Part shown: positions 26,183 to 36,959 of the stretch, in pieces
How positions within the stretch are numbered: position 1 is the first letter of the stretch
Layout: every line of letters starts with the position of its first letter
Assembly: GCF_002008165.1 (NCBI RefSeq)
Contig: NZ_MRDM01000010.1
Coordinates: 368,541-432,540, forward strand
Direction of reading: 5' to 3'
Length of the DNA: 64,000 nucleotides
DNA from: Rhizobium laguerreae
Lineage (GTDB): Bacteria; Pseudomonadota; Alphaproteobacteria; Rhizobiales; Rhizobiaceae
Made by a program: the position numbers and the translations under genes
The notes under the pieces: generated by a model
Database searches by the model: none
Told to the model about the DNA's origin: nothing
What the model saw: only the letters and a program-made list of their open reading frames with translations

Positions 26183-27265
26183 ATGAGTTTCGAAAAGATC
26201 GCCGTTCTCGGCCTGGGCAAGGTCGGACGGCTGGCGGCGACGCTTTTGCATGAAGGGGGCTTCGAGGTCATCGGCGTCGACGCGCAATTGCCGCTGAGCG
26301 ACGTCCCCTTCAAGTGCCGCACCGGCGATATCTCCGATCCGCAAGTGATCGGCGAACTGCTCTCGAATGTCGAGGCGGTGCTCTCCTGCCTGCCCTATCA
26401 TTTGAACATCGAATTGGCGCGCGCCGCCCATCTTGCCGGTATTCATTATTTCGATCTGACCGAAGACGTTCCCACAACCAATTTCATCATCGAGCTGTCG
26501 AAGACATCACGCGGCCTGATGGCACCGCAATGCGGCCTGGCGCCGGGTTTCGTCGGCATCGTCGGCGCAAGCCTGGCCGACGGCTTCGATCGCTGCCGGT
26601 CGATCCGCATGCGTGTCGGCGCCCTGCCGCAGCATCCGACCGGGCTGCTCGGCTACGCCTTCAACTGGTCGCCCGAGGGCGTCGTCAACGAATATCTGAA
26701 TGACTGCGAGGTCATCGAGGGCGGTGTGCGCAAGCTCGTCTCGCCGATGGAATGGCACGAGACCGTCTATGTCGGCGGCGTCAAGCTCGAAGCCTTCACG
26801 ACGTCGGGCGGCCTTGGCACCATGTGCGACACCATGCTCGGCAAGATCGACAATCTCGATTACAAGACCATGCGTTATCCCGGCCATATGGAGCTGATGA
26901 ACTTCTTCTTCCACGAGCTGCTGATGCGCGACAAGCGCAAGCTCGCCGGCGAGATCCTGACCAATGCCAAGCCGCCGGTTGAAGACGATGTCGTCTATGT
27001 CCATGTCGCCGCCGAGGGGACCGAAAATGGCAGCCTGCGCCGCAAGGAGTTCGTGCGCGCCTATTATCCGATCGAGATTGCCGGGGCGCGCCGCACGGCG
27101 ATCGCCTGGACGACGTCAGCCTCCGTCGTCGCCGTCATCGAGATGGTCCGCGACGGCCTGCTGCCGGCGACCGGCTTCCTGCACCAGGAGCATATTCCGC
27201 TGGAGATGTTTTTGAAGACACCGACCGGCAGCCTCTTCAAGGCCGGTGCCACCAGCCACGGCTGA
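26183..27265 (+). CDS. Saccharopine dehydrogenase-like NAD(P) oxidoreductase
   Basis: A 360-residue protein with an N-terminal Rossmann fold (IAVLGLGKVGRLAATLL) and the saccharopine dehydrogenase/lysine 6-dehydrogenase layout: CLPYHLNIELARAAHLAGIHYFDLTED, QCGLAPGFVGIVG and a late TSASVVAVIEMVRDGLLP. Such enzymes act on lysine-derived imines, but many homologues have unknown substrates. GTGGGAGGAATGA precedes the ATG. It stands alone between dnaA and the convergent hemW. Confidence 0.78.
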   Translation: MSFEKIAVLGLGKVGRLAATLLHEGGFEVIGVDAQLPLSDVPFKCRTGDISDPQVIGELLSNVEAVLSCLPYHLNIELARAAHLAGIHYFDLTEDVPTTNFIIELSKTSRGLMAPQCGLAPGFVGIVGASLADGFDRCRSIRMRVGALPQHPTGLLGYAFNWSPEGVVNEYLNDCEVIEGGVRKLVSPMEWHETVYVGGVKLEAFTTSGGLGTMCDTMLGKIDNLDYKTMRYPGHMELMNFFFHELLMRDKRKLAGEILTNAKPPVEDDVVYVHVAAEGTENGSLRRKEFVRAYYPIEIAGARRTAIAWTTSASVVAVIEMVRDGLLPATGFLHQEHIPLEMFLKTPTGSLFKAGATSHG

Positions 27266-27330
27266 GACTGCCTTCCGGCACGGCAGCAACATCGATGCCG
27301 TCGCGCTGCAAATCCATTCGTCTTATGATA

Positions 27331-28533
27331 TCAGCAGGCGAGATCGGCGACGACGGAATCGAGGATCAGCATGCCTGAGGGCGTGCAGCGCAGGCGTGAA
27401 TTGCCGATCCGCTCGATGAATTTGTGTTCGAGCAGGAATTCCTCGCGTTTCGGGTCGAGGTCACGGCCCGATAGCTGCTGCCAGCGGGCGAGATCGACGC
27501 CTTCCCTGAGCCGCAGCCCCATCAGCAGCAGCTCGTCGGACTGTTCCTCGAAGCCGAGTCGCTCCTCGTCGAGAATGCCGTGCCCATCACGCTCGACCAT
27601 GTCGAGCCAGGTTTCGGGCTTGCGCTCGGTCGCCGTCGCGAGCTTCTCCGGCCCACGCGTCAGCCGGCCGTGGGCGCCCGGGCCGATGCCGGCATAATCG
27701 CCGTAGCGCCAGTAGGTCAGGTTATGCCGGCTTTCAGCCCCCGGCCGGGCATGATTGGAAACCTCATAGGCCGGCATGCCCTCGCGCGCCGTGATCTCCT
27801 GCGTCGCCTCATAGAGCAATGCCGATTGCTCGCCGTCCGGCACGATCAACTTGCCGGCCTTGTGCAGGCCGTAGAACGGCGTGCCTTCCTCGATGGTCAG
27901 CTGATAGAGCGAAAGATGGTCGACCGCATAGGAGATCGCCTCTTTCAGCTCCTTTTCCCATTCCCCGATGGTCTGGTCGGGCCGGGCATAGATCAGATCG
28001 AAGGACATGCGCGGAAAGATGTCGCGGGCCAGCCTTATCGCCTTAAGCGCGTCGGCGACATCATGCAGCCGGCCGAGGAATTTCAGATCCCGGTCGTTCA
28101 GCGCCTGCACGCCGAGCGAGACGCGATTGACGCCGGCCGCCCGGTAGCCGCGGAAGCGTTCGGCCTCGACGCTCGAAGGGTTGGCCTCCATGGTGATCTC
28201 GATGCCATCAGGCACATGCCAGTGCCGCGCAATGCCGTCGAGAATGGCGGAAACCGTTTCCGGCTTCATCAGCGAGGGCGTGCCGCCCCCCAGGAAGATG
28301 CTCGTCACCGTCTTCGGGCCGCTGATCGCCCGGACTGCCGCCATCTCCTTCAGGAAGGCTGCTGTAAAGCGCTCCTGATCCACCGGCTGGTGGCGCACAT
28401 GGCTGTTGAAGTCGCAATAGGGACACTTCGCCGCGCAGAAGGGCCAATGCACATAGACGCCGAAACCCGGCTCGCCGGTATCGGGCAGCAGAGCCGCGTC
28501 GCGCGAGCTGCTTGGCGTGTCGAAATTGACCAC
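27331..28533 (-). CDS. hemW: Radical SAM heme chaperone HemW
   Basis: A 400-residue radical-SAM protein of the HemN/HemW family. The cluster motif CxxxCxxC is CAAKCPYCDFNSHV near residue 33, followed by SIFLGGGTPSLM and ITMEANPSSVE. The short N-terminus before the cluster motif and the overall size fit HemW, which carries heme to respiratory proteins, rather than the oxygen-independent coproporphyrinogen dehydrogenase HemN. It is followed on the upstream side, nine bases away, by rdgB on the same strand. Confidence 0.88.
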   Translation of the reverse strand: MVNFDTPSSSRDAALLPDTGEPGFGVYVHWPFCAAKCPYCDFNSHVRHQPVDQERFTAAFLKEMAAVRAISGPKTVTSIFLGGGTPSLMKPETVSAILDGIARHWHVPDGIEITMEANPSSVEAERFRGYRAAGVNRVSLGVQALNDRDLKFLGRLHDVADALKAIRLARDIFPRMSFDLIYARPDQTIGEWEKELKEAISYAVDHLSLYQLTIEEGTPFYGLHKAGKLIVPDGEQSALLYEATQEITAREGMPAYEVSNHARPGAESRHNLTYWRYGDYAGIGPGAHGRLTRGPEKLATATERKPETWLDMVERDGHGILDEERLGFEEQSDELLLMGLRLREGVDLARWQQLSGRDLDPKREEFLLEHKFIERIGNSRLRCTPSGMLILDSVVADLAC

Positions 28534-28542
28534 GGACCGTCC

Positions 28543-29187
28543 TTATGCCTCCAGGCAGGTTTCAACAAAGAGTTTGAAGGCGCGGGCCCGGTGCGACAGC
28601 GCTTGCGGCTTGCCGACGTTCCAGCCGTGTTTTTCCTCGCCGCTCATTTCGCCGAAGGTGATGTCGTAGCCCTCGGGCTGGAAGACCGGATCGTAGCCGA
28701 AGCCTTGCGTGCCGCGCGGCGGCCAGACGACGCTGCCTTCCACCTCGCCGCGAAACAGCTCCGTATGCCCATCCGGCCAGGCAAGGCAGAGCACGCTGAT
28801 GAAACGCGCCCTGCGCTGTTCCGGCTGTGTCGCGCCCACATCCTGCAGCGCCTTTTCCACCTTGGCCATCGCCATGTCGAAATCACGCGTGCCGTCGGCC
28901 CTCTCCGCCCAATTGGCGGTGTAGACACCGGGATCGCCGCCGAGCGCGTCGACCACCAGCCCGGAATCGTCCGACAGCGCCGGCATGCCGGCGGCATTGG
29001 CCGAGGCGATTGCCTTGATCGTCGCATTCTCCTCGAAGCTCGTGCCCGTCTCATCCGGTTCGACGAAATTCAGCTCGGCGGCCGATTTGGCGGTGAAGCC
29101 AAGCGGCCCGATCAATTCCTGGATCTCACGGATCTTGCCGGCATTGTGGCTGGCGACGACGATGGTCTTCGTTTCAAGCTTGCGCAT
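28543..29187 (-). CDS. rdgB: Non-canonical purine NTP pyrophosphatase (ITPase/XTPase)
   Basis: A 214-residue HAM1/RdgB protein that hydrolyses dITP, XTP and similar nucleotides to keep them out of DNA. Motifs: [17 protein letters not shown] at the N-terminus, [31 protein letters not shown], and the C-terminal GFGYDPVF and SHRARAF. Its ATG is directly next to the stop of the VOC gene upstream, so rph, VOC, rdgB and hemW form one operon. Confidence 0.96.
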   Translation of the reverse strand: MRKLETKTIVVASHNAGKIREIQELIGPLGFTAKSAAELNFVEPDETGTSFEENATIKAIASANAAGMPALSDDSGLVVDALGGDPGVYTANWAERADGTRDFDMAMAKVEKALQDVGATQPEQRRARFISVLCLAWPDGHTELFRGEVEGSVVWPPRGTQGFGYDPVFQPEGYDITFGEMSGEEKHGWNVGKPQALSHRARAFKLFVETCLEA

Positions 29188-29613
29188 TCAGATGTCCTGT
29201 TCGATGCCCCAGATTTTAGCCTCCGCGCATTCCAGGCTGTTGCCGGCAGGATCGCGGAAATAGATCGAGCGGCCGCCGTTCGGCCAGCGCACTTCGGATT
29301 CGATCGCCACGCCCGCCGCCGTCAGCCGTTCGGCCATGGCATCGATATTGCGGCCGGATACCCGGAAACAGGCATGGCCCTGGCCGGTCGTGCCGTGCGG
29401 CGGCACCTGCAGCGCTTCCGGCGCCGGCGGCTTCACCGTTTCCTCGGGATTGAAGATCAGGAGAACGCCTGGCCCGCAGCGGAAGAAGACATGCCGGTTG
29501 GCGGCGCGGGCGATCTTTTCAAGCCCGAGAACGTCTTCGTAGAACGTCTCGGCCTTATCCAGATCCCGCGCATAGAGCGCCGTTTCCAACATGCCTTCCA
29601 GCATGGGGTTCAT
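29188..29613 (-). CDS. VOC-family (glyoxalase-like) protein
   Basis: A 141-residue vicinal-oxygen-chelate protein with [20 protein letters not shown], then GHACFRVSG and the ending [18 protein letters not shown] that carries the last metal ligand. No signature for glyoxalase I proper is clear. Its start overlaps the rph stop by four bases (ATGA) and its stop abuts rdgB, so it is embedded in a nucleotide/RNA housekeeping operon, with no obvious functional link. Confidence 0.82.
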   Translation of the reverse strand: MNPMLEGMLETALYARDLDKAETFYEDVLGLEKIARAANRHVFFRCGPGVLLIFNPEETVKPPAPEALQVPPHGTTGQGHACFRVSGRNIDAMAERLTAAGVAIESEVRWPNGGRSIYFRDPAGNSLECAEAKIWGIEQDI

Positions 29614-30329
29614 CCTTCGACGACTTGCTTCTGCAGCGCCACGAGTTCGCCGATTCCGTTTCTGGCAAGCTGCATCAGCGAGGTGAATTCGCCTTCGCTG
29701 AACGGCGTGCCTTCGGCCGTGCCCTGGATCTCGACGATCCCGCCGGTGCCCGTCATGACGAAGTTCGCATCGGTCTCGGCCGAGGAATCCTCGAGGTAAT
29801 CGAGATCGATCACCGGCTGGCTGGCGAAGATACCGCAGGAAATGGCGGCGACGTGATCCTTCAGGACCCGGTCGACCTTGATCATGTTCCGGCTTTCCAT
29901 CCATTTCAGGCAGTCGTAAAGCGCGATCCAGCCGCCGGTGATCGAGGCGGTCCGTGTGCCGCCATCGGCCTGGATGACGTCGCAATCGAGCGTGATCTGC
30001 CGTTCGCCGAGCGCCTGCAGGTCGACGACGGCGCGCAGCGACCGTCCAATCAGCCGCTGGATTTCCTGGGTGCGGCCGCCCTGCTTGCCGGCGGCGGCCT
30101 CGCGCTTCATGCGTTCGCCGGTCGCCCGCGGCAGCATGCCGTATTCGGCCGTGACCCAGCCCTTGCCGGTATTGCGCAGCCATGGTGGCGTCTTTTCTTC
30201 GAGGCTCGCCGTGCAGAGCACATGCGTATCGCCGAACTTCACCAGGCAGGAGCCTTCCGCATGCTTGGAAAAATTGCGCTCGAACGAGACCTTGCGCATC
30301 TGGTCGATTTTTCTGCCTGAAGGCCGCAT
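29610..30329 (-). CDS. rph: Ribonuclease PH
   Basis: A 239-residue phosphorolytic 3' exonuclease that trims tRNA precursors. Typical sequence: the start [56 protein letters not shown] (phosphate site) and [18 protein letters not shown]. Full length and intact. It is the first gene of an operon with VOC, rdgB and hemW and is divergent from hrcA; this rph/hrcA arrangement is common in rhizobia. Confidence 0.97.
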   Translation of the reverse strand: MRPSGRKIDQMRKVSFERNFSKHAEGSCLVKFGDTHVLCTASLEEKTPPWLRNTGKGWVTAEYGMLPRATGERMKREAAAGKQGGRTQEIQRLIGRSLRAVVDLQALGERQITLDCDVIQADGGTRTASITGGWIALYDCLKWMESRNMIKVDRVLKDHVAAISCGIFASQPVIDLDYLEDSSAETDANFVMTGTGGIVEIQGTAEGTPFSEGEFTSLMQLARNGIGELVALQKQVVEG

Positions 30330-30457
30330 TCTTATCTCCTGGGGTTTATTTGACCGCTTCTACGATTGGCGGCGCTCATTTGCAAATTCCCTTTTGCCAC
30401 GGGTGTTAGTTTGACTATATTTTCGGGAAGTATCATCAGCACGGGTTCGAAAGCTTC

Positions 30458-31546
30458 ATGGGCATCAGGTCGACGTCGGTTTCGGATGCCGTAGCTGCGC
30501 TGGACGAGCGCTCCAGGGAAATTTTTCGTCGCATCGTCGAAGGTTATCTGGAAAGCGGCGAGCCGCTCGGTTCGCGCAACCTGTCCCGTATCCTGCCGAT
30601 GTCGCTGTCGCCGGCCTCGGTGCGCAACGTTATGAGCGATCTCGAGGAGCTCGGCCTGATCTATTCGCCGCATGTCAGCGCCGGCCGGCTGCCGACCCAG
30701 ATCGGCCTGCGCTTCTTCGTCGATGCCTTCATGCAGGTCGGCGACCTCTCCGCCGAGGAGCGCGCCAGCATCGACCGCCAGGTGCGGGCCGAAAGCGGCG
30801 GCAATCCCGTCGAATCGATGATGAACGAGGCAAGCCGCATGTTATCTGGCATTTCGCGCGGCGCCGGCCTCGTCATCACCTCGAAAAGCGATCCAGTGCT
30901 GAAACATGTCGAATTCATCCGGCTCGAACCGACAAAGGCGCTGGCCGTGCTCGTCGGCGATCACGATCAGGTGGAAAACCGCATCATCGAACTGCCGGCG
31001 GGCGTCACCTCCTCGCAGTTGACGGAAGCGGCGAATTTCCTCAATGCCCATATGTCCGGCCAGACCCTGCCGGAGCTCCGCAAACAATTAAGCCGGTTGA
31101 AAGACGACGTCCGTCACGAGCTTGATGCCCTGTCGCGCGATCTGGTCGAGCGCGGCATCGCTGTCTGGGCCGGCAGCCCTGACGAGGGAAAGCCGACGCA
31201 GCTGATCATCCGCGGTCGCGCCAACCTGCTCGAAGGGCTCGCCGGCGCCGAGGATCTCGACCGGCTTCGCCTGCTGTTCGACGATCTCGAGAAGAAGGAC
31301 AGCCTGATCGAGATCCTCAATCTCGCCGAAAGCGGTTCGGGCGTGCGCATCTTCATCGGTTCGGAAAACAAGCTCTTCTCGCTGTCCGGCTCGTCGCTCA
31401 TCGTCGCGCCCTATCGTGACGACGACGATCGCATTGTCGGTGCCGTCGGCGTCATCGGCCCGACGCGGCTCAATTATTCCCGCATCGTGCCGATGGTGGA
31501 CTATACGGCCCAGCTCGTCTCCCGCCTTTCGCGCAATCAGCTTTGA
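30458..31546 (+). CDS. hrcA: Heat-inducible transcription repressor HrcA
   Basis: A 362-residue repressor that binds CIRCE elements in front of groESL and other chaperone genes. The N-terminal winged helix holds [40 protein letters not shown] and the conserved [19 protein letters not shown]. The C-terminal GAF-like part ends [12 protein letters not shown]. No CIRCE inverted repeat is seen before hrcA or grpE here, so its targets lie elsewhere. grpE follows 110 bases downstream. Confidence 0.96.
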   Translation: MGIRSTSVSDAVAALDERSREIFRRIVEGYLESGEPLGSRNLSRILPMSLSPASVRNVMSDLEELGLIYSPHVSAGRLPTQIGLRFFVDAFMQVGDLSAEERASIDRQVRAESGGNPVESMMNEASRMLSGISRGAGLVITSKSDPVLKHVEFIRLEPTKALAVLVGDHDQVENRIIELPAGVTSSQLTEAANFLNAHMSGQTLPELRKQLSRLKDDVRHELDALSRDLVERGIAVWAGSPDEGKPTQLIIRGRANLLEGLAGAEDLDRLRLLFDDLEKKDSLIEILNLAESGSGVRIFIGSENKLFSLSGSSLIVAPYRDDDDRIVGAVGVIGPTRLNYSRIVPMVDYTAQLVSRLSRNQL

Positions 31547-31593
31547 CGCGCAGCTATCAGTCACGCGGAATTTTCGCTTCTTTGTCACGCAGA

Positions 31594-31620
31594 CTTGATT
31601 TTTTTCGGTCAAACCTCGAT
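31594..31620 (+). promoter_or_regulatory. Possible RpoH (sigma-32) promoter of grpE
   Basis: CTTGAT (31594-31599), 14 bases, then CCTCGAT (31614-31620), about 36 bases before the grpE start. The -35 part is one base from CTTGAA; the -10 part is a weaker match. Heat control of grpE by RpoH is expected in rhizobia, but the site is only a candidate. Confidence 0.4.
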
Positions 31621-31656
31621 ATCGGGCGCATCTGAAGACACCAACCGGAGACCGTC

Positions 31657-32289
31657 ATGACCGATGACACGACGAAAAACGGACCTGACGCAACTGCGGC
31701 CGATGCCGCAGCCGACGCCGCCGCCTACGTCGAGAACGAAACTGCGCAGCAAGAGCCCGCCCAGCCGGACCCGATCGAGCTTCTGAAAGCCGAAAACGGC
31801 GAACTGCGTGACCGTTATCTGCGCCTTGCTGCCGAGATGGACAATCTGCGCCGCCGCACCGAGCGCGAGGTGAAGGATGCCAAGTCCTATTCCGTCGCGG
31901 GTTTCGCGCGCGACATGCTCGCCGTCTCCGACAATCTGCGCCGCGCCCTTGATGCCATACCTCCGGAGACCAAGGCTGCTGCCGATGCCGGCCTGAGCAC
32001 GCTGATCGAGGGTGTCGAGATGACCGAGCGCGCCATGCTGTCGGCTCTTGAGCGCCACGGCGTTCGCAAGCTGGAGCCGGTTGGCCAGAAGTTCGATCCG
32101 AATTTCCATCAGGCGATGTTCGAGGTGCCGAACCCGGACGTGCCGAACAACACGGTCGTCCAGGTCGTGCAAGCAGGCTTCACCATCGGCGAGCGCGTGC
32201 TGCGCCCAGCCATGGTCGGCGTCGCCAAGGGCGGCCCGAAGCCGGCCGAAGCCGAAACCAACTCCGTCTTCGACGAGAAGGACGCTTGA
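31657..32289 (+). CDS. grpE: Nucleotide exchange factor GrpE
   Basis: A 210-residue DnaK co-chaperone that speeds ADP release. A disordered Ala/Asp-rich N-terminus is followed by the long dimer coiled coil (about 35-95: [20 protein letters not shown]) and the beta-wing with [16 protein letters not shown] and [20 protein letters not shown]. Full length. It follows hrcA and probably has its own heat-shock promoter. Confidence 0.96.
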   Translation: MTDDTTKNGPDATAADAAADAAAYVENETAQQEPAQPDPIELLKAENGELRDRYLRLAAEMDNLRRRTEREVKDAKSYSVAGFARDMLAVSDNLRRALDAIPPETKAAADAGLSTLIEGVEMTERAMLSALERHGVRKLEPVGQKFDPNFHQAMFEVPNPDVPNNTVVQVVQAGFTIGERVLRPAMVGVAKGGPKPAEAETNSVFDEKDA

Positions 32290-32293
32290 GATC

Positions 32294-32321
32294 GTTTCCT
32301 TCCTCCTCGAGGAAGGGAAAC
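32294..32321. terminator. Hairpin between convergent grpE and nucleoside hydrolase genes
   Basis: GTTTCCTTCCTC-ctc-GAGGAAGGGAAAC forms a stem with one bulge in the 39-base gap between the two stops. There is no T-run, so action as a bidirectional terminator is only likely by position. Confidence 0.4.
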
Positions 32322-32328
32322 CAAAGCT

Positions 32329-33273
32329 TTAGATGCGGGCGAAGCGTTCGATCAGCAGATTGAAGAAGCCGTCCGCATCGACATGGCGCATGACCCTGGC
32401 ATTGCGCTTGCGCTCGGTCACATGCCACCAGTCGACGACGGTCATGCCGACCGTGAGTTCGGACTGGACCTCGATCTCGACATTGCACTCCCGGCCTTTG
32501 AAAAGCTCCGGCTTCAGCAGGTAGGCGACGACGGTCGGGTCGTGCAGCGGCCCGCCGTCGGAACCGTATTTCTCGATGTCGAAGCGTTCGAAGAATTCCA
32601 GCATCTCGACCATGGCCTTTGCCGGCGCCGTGCCGATCTCGGCCATGTGCTGCACCCGGTCCTTGCGGGTCAGCAACTGATGCGTCACGTCAAGCGGCAT
32701 CATCACGATCGGAACGCCCGAGCGGAAGACGATATCGGCCGCCTCTGGGTCGACATAGATGTTGAACTCGGCCGCCGGCGTGATGTTGCCGCCCTCGAAA
32801 AAGCCGCCGCCCATCATCACCAGTTCGCGGATGCGGGGGGCGATGTCGGGCGCCTTCTGGAAGACCATGCCGATATTGGTGAGCGGCCCGAGCGTACACA
32901 GCGTCACCGTGCCTTCCGGCTCGCGGCGCAGCGTCTCTATGATGAAGTCGACGGCATGGCCGGGCTGCAGCGCCATCGTCGGCTCGTCGAGATCCGGACC
33001 GTCGAGGCCAGTTTTGCCATGCACATGTTCGGCGGTCACCAGCTTGCGAGCGATCGGCGCGTCGGCGCCGGCGAAAACCTTCGTCTCCGCCCGGCCGCAG
33101 AGCTCGCAGACGATGCGCGCATTGCGGCTGGTGAGCGAAAGCGGCACATTGCCGGCGACTGTCGTGATCCCCAGCACCTCCAGCTCATCAGGGCTGCCGA
33201 AGGCAAGCATGATGGCGGCCGCGTCGTCCTGGCCGGGATCCGTGTCGATGATGATCTTTCTTGCGCTTGCCAT
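32329..33273 (-). CDS. Inosine-uridine-type nucleoside hydrolase
   Basis: A 314-residue IU-nucleoside hydrolase. The N-terminal calcium-binding motif is IIIDTDPGQDDAAAIMLAFG; VTLCTLGPLTNIG, MMGGGF and EFNIYVDPEAA give the usual active-site order, and HDPTVVAYL supplies the C-terminal His-Asp. It splits nucleosides into base and ribose for salvage; base preference cannot be read. The ATG at 33273 follows GAGGATGG; the frame is open 22 codons further. It lies alone, convergent with grpE. Confidence 0.9.
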   Translation of the reverse strand: MASARKIIIDTDPGQDDAAAIMLAFGSPDELEVLGITTVAGNVPLSLTSRNARIVCELCGRAETKVFAGADAPIARKLVTAEHVHGKTGLDGPDLDEPTMALQPGHAVDFIIETLRREPEGTVTLCTLGPLTNIGMVFQKAPDIAPRIRELVMMGGGFFEGGNITPAAEFNIYVDPEAADIVFRSGVPIVMMPLDVTHQLLTRKDRVQHMAEIGTAPAKAMVEMLEFFERFDIEKYGSDGGPLHDPTVVAYLLKPELFKGRECNVEIEVQSELTVGMTVVDWWHVTERKRNARVMRHVDADGFFNLLIERFARI

Positions 33274-33457
33274 TCCGATCGTTCCATCCTCGCACTGCAT
33301 GTTGTCGGCATGTACCGATTTCTTCACGTCCCGTCTCAAATCAGCACATTCGGCGCGGGCATGTTTTGATGCGAGTCAGCTGACGCTTTGTCAAGGAAAG
33401 AGCCTGACGCCATCACCTTAAAATCGAGAGGTGACGCCGGCACCTCTCGGCCGATGC

Positions 33458-33486
33458 CTTGCGGCGCCGGGATTCTGTCCCCATAT
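33458..33486 (+). promoter_or_regulatory. RpoH (sigma-32) type promoter of the Hsp20 gene
   Basis: CTTGCG (33458-33463), 15 bases, then CCCCATAT (33479-33486). The -10 part matches the sigma-32 consensus CCCCATNT fully. Transcription would start near 33494, shortly before or within the first hairpin of the ROSE-like leader. Confidence 0.65.
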
Positions 33487-33488
33487 TA

Positions 33489-33550
33489 GCGGCATCCGGA
33501 TGCTGCACTTGAGGTCCGGGATGGTCGCTTGCATCAAGGACTTGAAAAAA
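33489..33550 (+). ncRNA. ROSE-like RNA thermometer in the hsp20 5' leader
   Basis: The leader begins with hairpin GCGGCAT-ccgg-ATGCTGC (33489-33506). Just before the gene, UCGCUU (33525-33530) can pair with the Shine-Dalgarno AAGGA (33536-33540), leaving the G of UCGCU bulged. This UYGCU motif with a bulged G against the SD is the hallmark of ROSE elements, which melt on heating and release translation of small heat-shock genes in rhizobia. GGUCC upstream offers a second partner for GGAC. Identified by eye only. Confidence 0.65.
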
Positions 33551-33976
33551 ATGAGCCGCATTACCCCTTTCGCCAGCCCGCTGCTTCTGGGCTTCGATGC
33601 CATGGAAAAGACGCTGGAGCGCATTTCCAAGGCGAGTGACGGATATCCGCCTTATAATATCGAACGCATCGCCGCCGACACCGGCGCGCCGGAACGTCTG
33701 CGCATCACCCTTGCCGTGGCCGGCTTCAGCGAGGAGGAACTCGATGTCTCCATTGAGGAGAACCAGCTGCTGATCCGCGGCCGCCAGGTCGAACAGGGTG
33801 AGCGGGACTATCTTTATCGCGGTATCGCCGCCCGTCAGTTCCAGCGTACTTTCGTTCTTGCCGACGGGATGCAGGTGTTGGGTGCGGCCCTGAAGAACGG
33901 TCTGCTCTCCGTCGATCTAATTCGTCCGGAACCCGCGCGCATGGTCAAGAAAATTAACATTTCGGTCTCAGAGTAG
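33551..33976 (+). CDS. Small heat-shock protein, Hsp20 family
   Basis: A 141-residue alpha-crystallin-type holdase chaperone. After MSRITPFASPLLLGFDAMEK comes the crystallin domain (about 33-125) with YNIERIAADTG, ITLAVAGFSEEELDVSIEEN, LLIRGRQ and YLYRGIAARQFQRTFVLAD. It belongs to the IbpA-like class A of rhizobia. The start at 33551 is ten bases after AAGGA. A sigma-32-like promoter and ROSE-like leader predict heat induction at both transcript and translation level. A DUF1150 gene follows 47 bases downstream. Confidence 0.93.
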   Translation: MSRITPFASPLLLGFDAMEKTLERISKASDGYPPYNIERIAADTGAPERLRITLAVAGFSEEELDVSIEENQLLIRGRQVEQGERDYLYRGIAARQFQRTFVLADGMQVLGAALKNGLLSVDLIRPEPARMVKKINISVSE

Positions 33977-34023
33977 CACAACGGTTTGTCGAACCGTTGG
34001 TCCCTTCTCCCGGAGGAACAGGA

Positions 34024-34281
34024 ATGTTGATGAAAGAAGCCACGTCTCACTTGACCAAATCCGAGCTTGCCCACATCGGCAACGGCGAGGTCGCCTATAT
34101 CAGAAAAATGCGGACCGATGAGGTCGCCAAGTGCTTTCCCGAGGCGCCGGATATCGATCCGAACGTCGATCTCTGGGCACTTTTCGGCGCCGACGGCACG
34201 CCGATCCTTTTGACGGACAACCGCTCCAGCACCTTTTTCAAGGCTGCCGAGGACGAATTGAAGACGGTCAGCCTGCACTGA
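34024..34281 (+). CDS. DUF1150 family protein
   Basis: An 85-residue protein of the alphaproteobacterial DUF1150 family: LTKSELAHIGNGEVAYIRKM and DPNVDLWALFGADGTPILLT are characteristic. The family often lies next to Hsp20 genes, as here, hinting at a stress-related role, but its function is unknown. GGAGGAACAGGA precedes the ATG. It is probably co-transcribed with hsp20. Confidence 0.85.
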   Translation: MLMKEATSHLTKSELAHIGNGEVAYIRKMRTDEVAKCFPEAPDIDPNVDLWALFGADGTPILLTDNRSSTFFKAAEDELKTVSLH

Positions 34282-34329
34282 CCGTCAAGACCACTTGAGC
34301 TTGATTGAGATGTGCGTGACCGGGTTTCC

Positions 34330-34596
34330 TTAAGCGAACCGGACCGCCGTTCTCGCGCGCGCCTTTGCCGCTACCTCTTCGCGATCACGAGGAGGTTGAG
34401 ACGTTTCCAGCGAATCGAGCAGCTCGCGGGCACATGCCGCGATGGAATTGACCGCGTGCTCGAATGCGACCTCATTGCGCTTCGACGGTTTAGTCGTTCC
34501 GCTCACCTTGCGCACGAACTGGAGCGCGGCATCGTGGATCTCGTCGTCCGTCGCTGGCGGATCGAAATTGAACAGGGGTTTTATATTTCGGCACAT
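34330..34596 (-). CDS. DUF2277 family protein
   Basis: An 88-residue small protein starting MCRNIKPLFNFDPPATDDEI and containing ALQFVRKVSGTTKPSKRNEV and LETSQPPRDREEVAAKARAR, the standard DUF2277 pattern, found across many bacteria. Function unknown; the invariant MCRNIK start is notable. Between it and trmB (34597-34830) I see nothing recognisable. Confidence 0.85.
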   Translation of the reverse strand: MCRNIKPLFNFDPPATDDEIHDAALQFVRKVSGTTKPSKRNEVAFEHAVNSIAACARELLDSLETSQPPRDREEVAAKARARTAVRFA

Positions 34597-34830
34597 GACT
34601 TGCTCCCGGTCATTGTCTCTCTTCGATTGAGAGGAGGGTGGCCAGCACAGAAAATAGCCGCGTGAGCGCTAATGGCAACCGGTCCGACGGCGGAACTCTA
34701 CGCGTCGCAAGGCAGGGCGCAACTCCTTCAGTTCGGTTTTTTGTCGCTGTCGGGAACCATCAGATCAGCGTCCTACGCGATTGCTCACGTGAGGAACATC
34801 ATGGGCGCGTTTGCCGACTTGCCGACTGCC

Positions 34831-35528
34831 TCAGATCTTCCTGAACGTCAGATAGGCCGAAGACCGGCCCTCGCGGCGCGCCTTGGCCTCGTAACGCGTG
34901 CTCGGCCAGCCCTCATAGGGCGTCAGCCAATCGGCTGCATTGTCGGCTATCCAGTCGAAACCGCCATGGTTGCGGCACTTGATCAGCGTCCAGTTTACAT
35001 AGGTATCGATGTCGGAGGCGAAGCAGAACAGGCCGCCGGGTTTCAGCACGCGATGAAAACGGTCGAGATTGGTTTTCGAGACGAAACGCCGCTTCCAGTG
35101 CTTCCGCTTCGGCCAGGGATCGGGATAGAGCAGGTCGATCTGATCGAGTGCGCCGTCCGGCAGCCAGTCGAGCAGTTGCGTCGCGTCGTCATTATAGACG
35201 CGGATATTGGAGGCACCCGTCTCACCGACGCGCGACAGCAGCTTCTGCATGGAATTGACGAAGGGTTCGACGCCGATGAAGCCGGTCGAAGGCGTCTCCA
35301 GCGCGCGGTGGATCAGGTGCTCGCCGCCGCCGAAACCGATCTCCAGCCGTAATTTTTCGACCGGAACCGGGAAGAGGGAAGTCAGCGGCTCCGGCGGAGC
35401 CGCCGAGAGATCGATCAGGAATGCCGGCAGGAGACTGTTCAGCGTCTCGGCCTGCTGTTCGCGCAGGGCCTTACCCTTGCGGCGACCGAAGAAGGCTTCG
35501 GTCGCCCGCCCCCGGCGTTCCATATCCG

Positions 35529-35532
<4 letters not shown>
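34831..35532 (-). CDS. trmB: tRNA (guanine-N7-)-methyltransferase
   Basis: A 233-residue SAM methyltransferase that makes m7G46 in tRNA. Signatures: [17 protein letters not shown] (SAM site), [11 protein letters not shown], the signature [18 protein letters not shown], and the C-terminal [20 protein letters not shown]. Its ATG overlaps the metK stop by four bases, so SAM synthesis and a SAM user are translated together. Confidence 0.96.
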
Positions 35533-36782
<1,250 letters not shown>

Positions 36783-36863
36783 TTCGGGATTCCCCTCAAA
36801 GAATAAAGCCAGCTAGTAGGTACTCAGTTCGAGGCCTGATGACAAGCGCAGAAGGACATAAAT

Positions 36864-36892
36864 ATATCTTTATATCTGCGGCAAAGTGACAA
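36864..36892 (-). promoter_or_regulatory. Candidate promoter of metK
   Basis: On the minus strand, TTGTCA (36892-36887), 17 bases, then AGATAT (36869-36864), in a locally AT-rich patch. The predicted leader is about 75-80 bases long. Confidence 0.4.
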
Positions 36893-36910
36893 ATTTTGCC
36901 CCAAAAACGC

Positions 36911-36937
36911 AAAAAAGGCGGCCTTTCGACCGCCTTT
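36911..36937 (-). terminator. Rho-independent terminator of praR
   Basis: On the minus strand, AAAGGCGG-tcgaaagg-CCGCCTTT is followed by TTTTTT, starting 23 bases after the praR stop. It separates praR from metK. Confidence 0.9.
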
Positions 36938-36959
36938 CGAATTCTGCGATGGTGGGTGG

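Noticed and set aside
30330..30457. CIRCE element in front of hrcA
   Set aside because: No TTAGCACTC-N9-GAGTGCTAA-like inverted repeat is visible before hrcA or grpE.
36783..36910. SAM riboswitch in the metK leader
   Set aside because: The leader does not show the conserved segments of SAM-II or other SAM riboswitches that I can recall.
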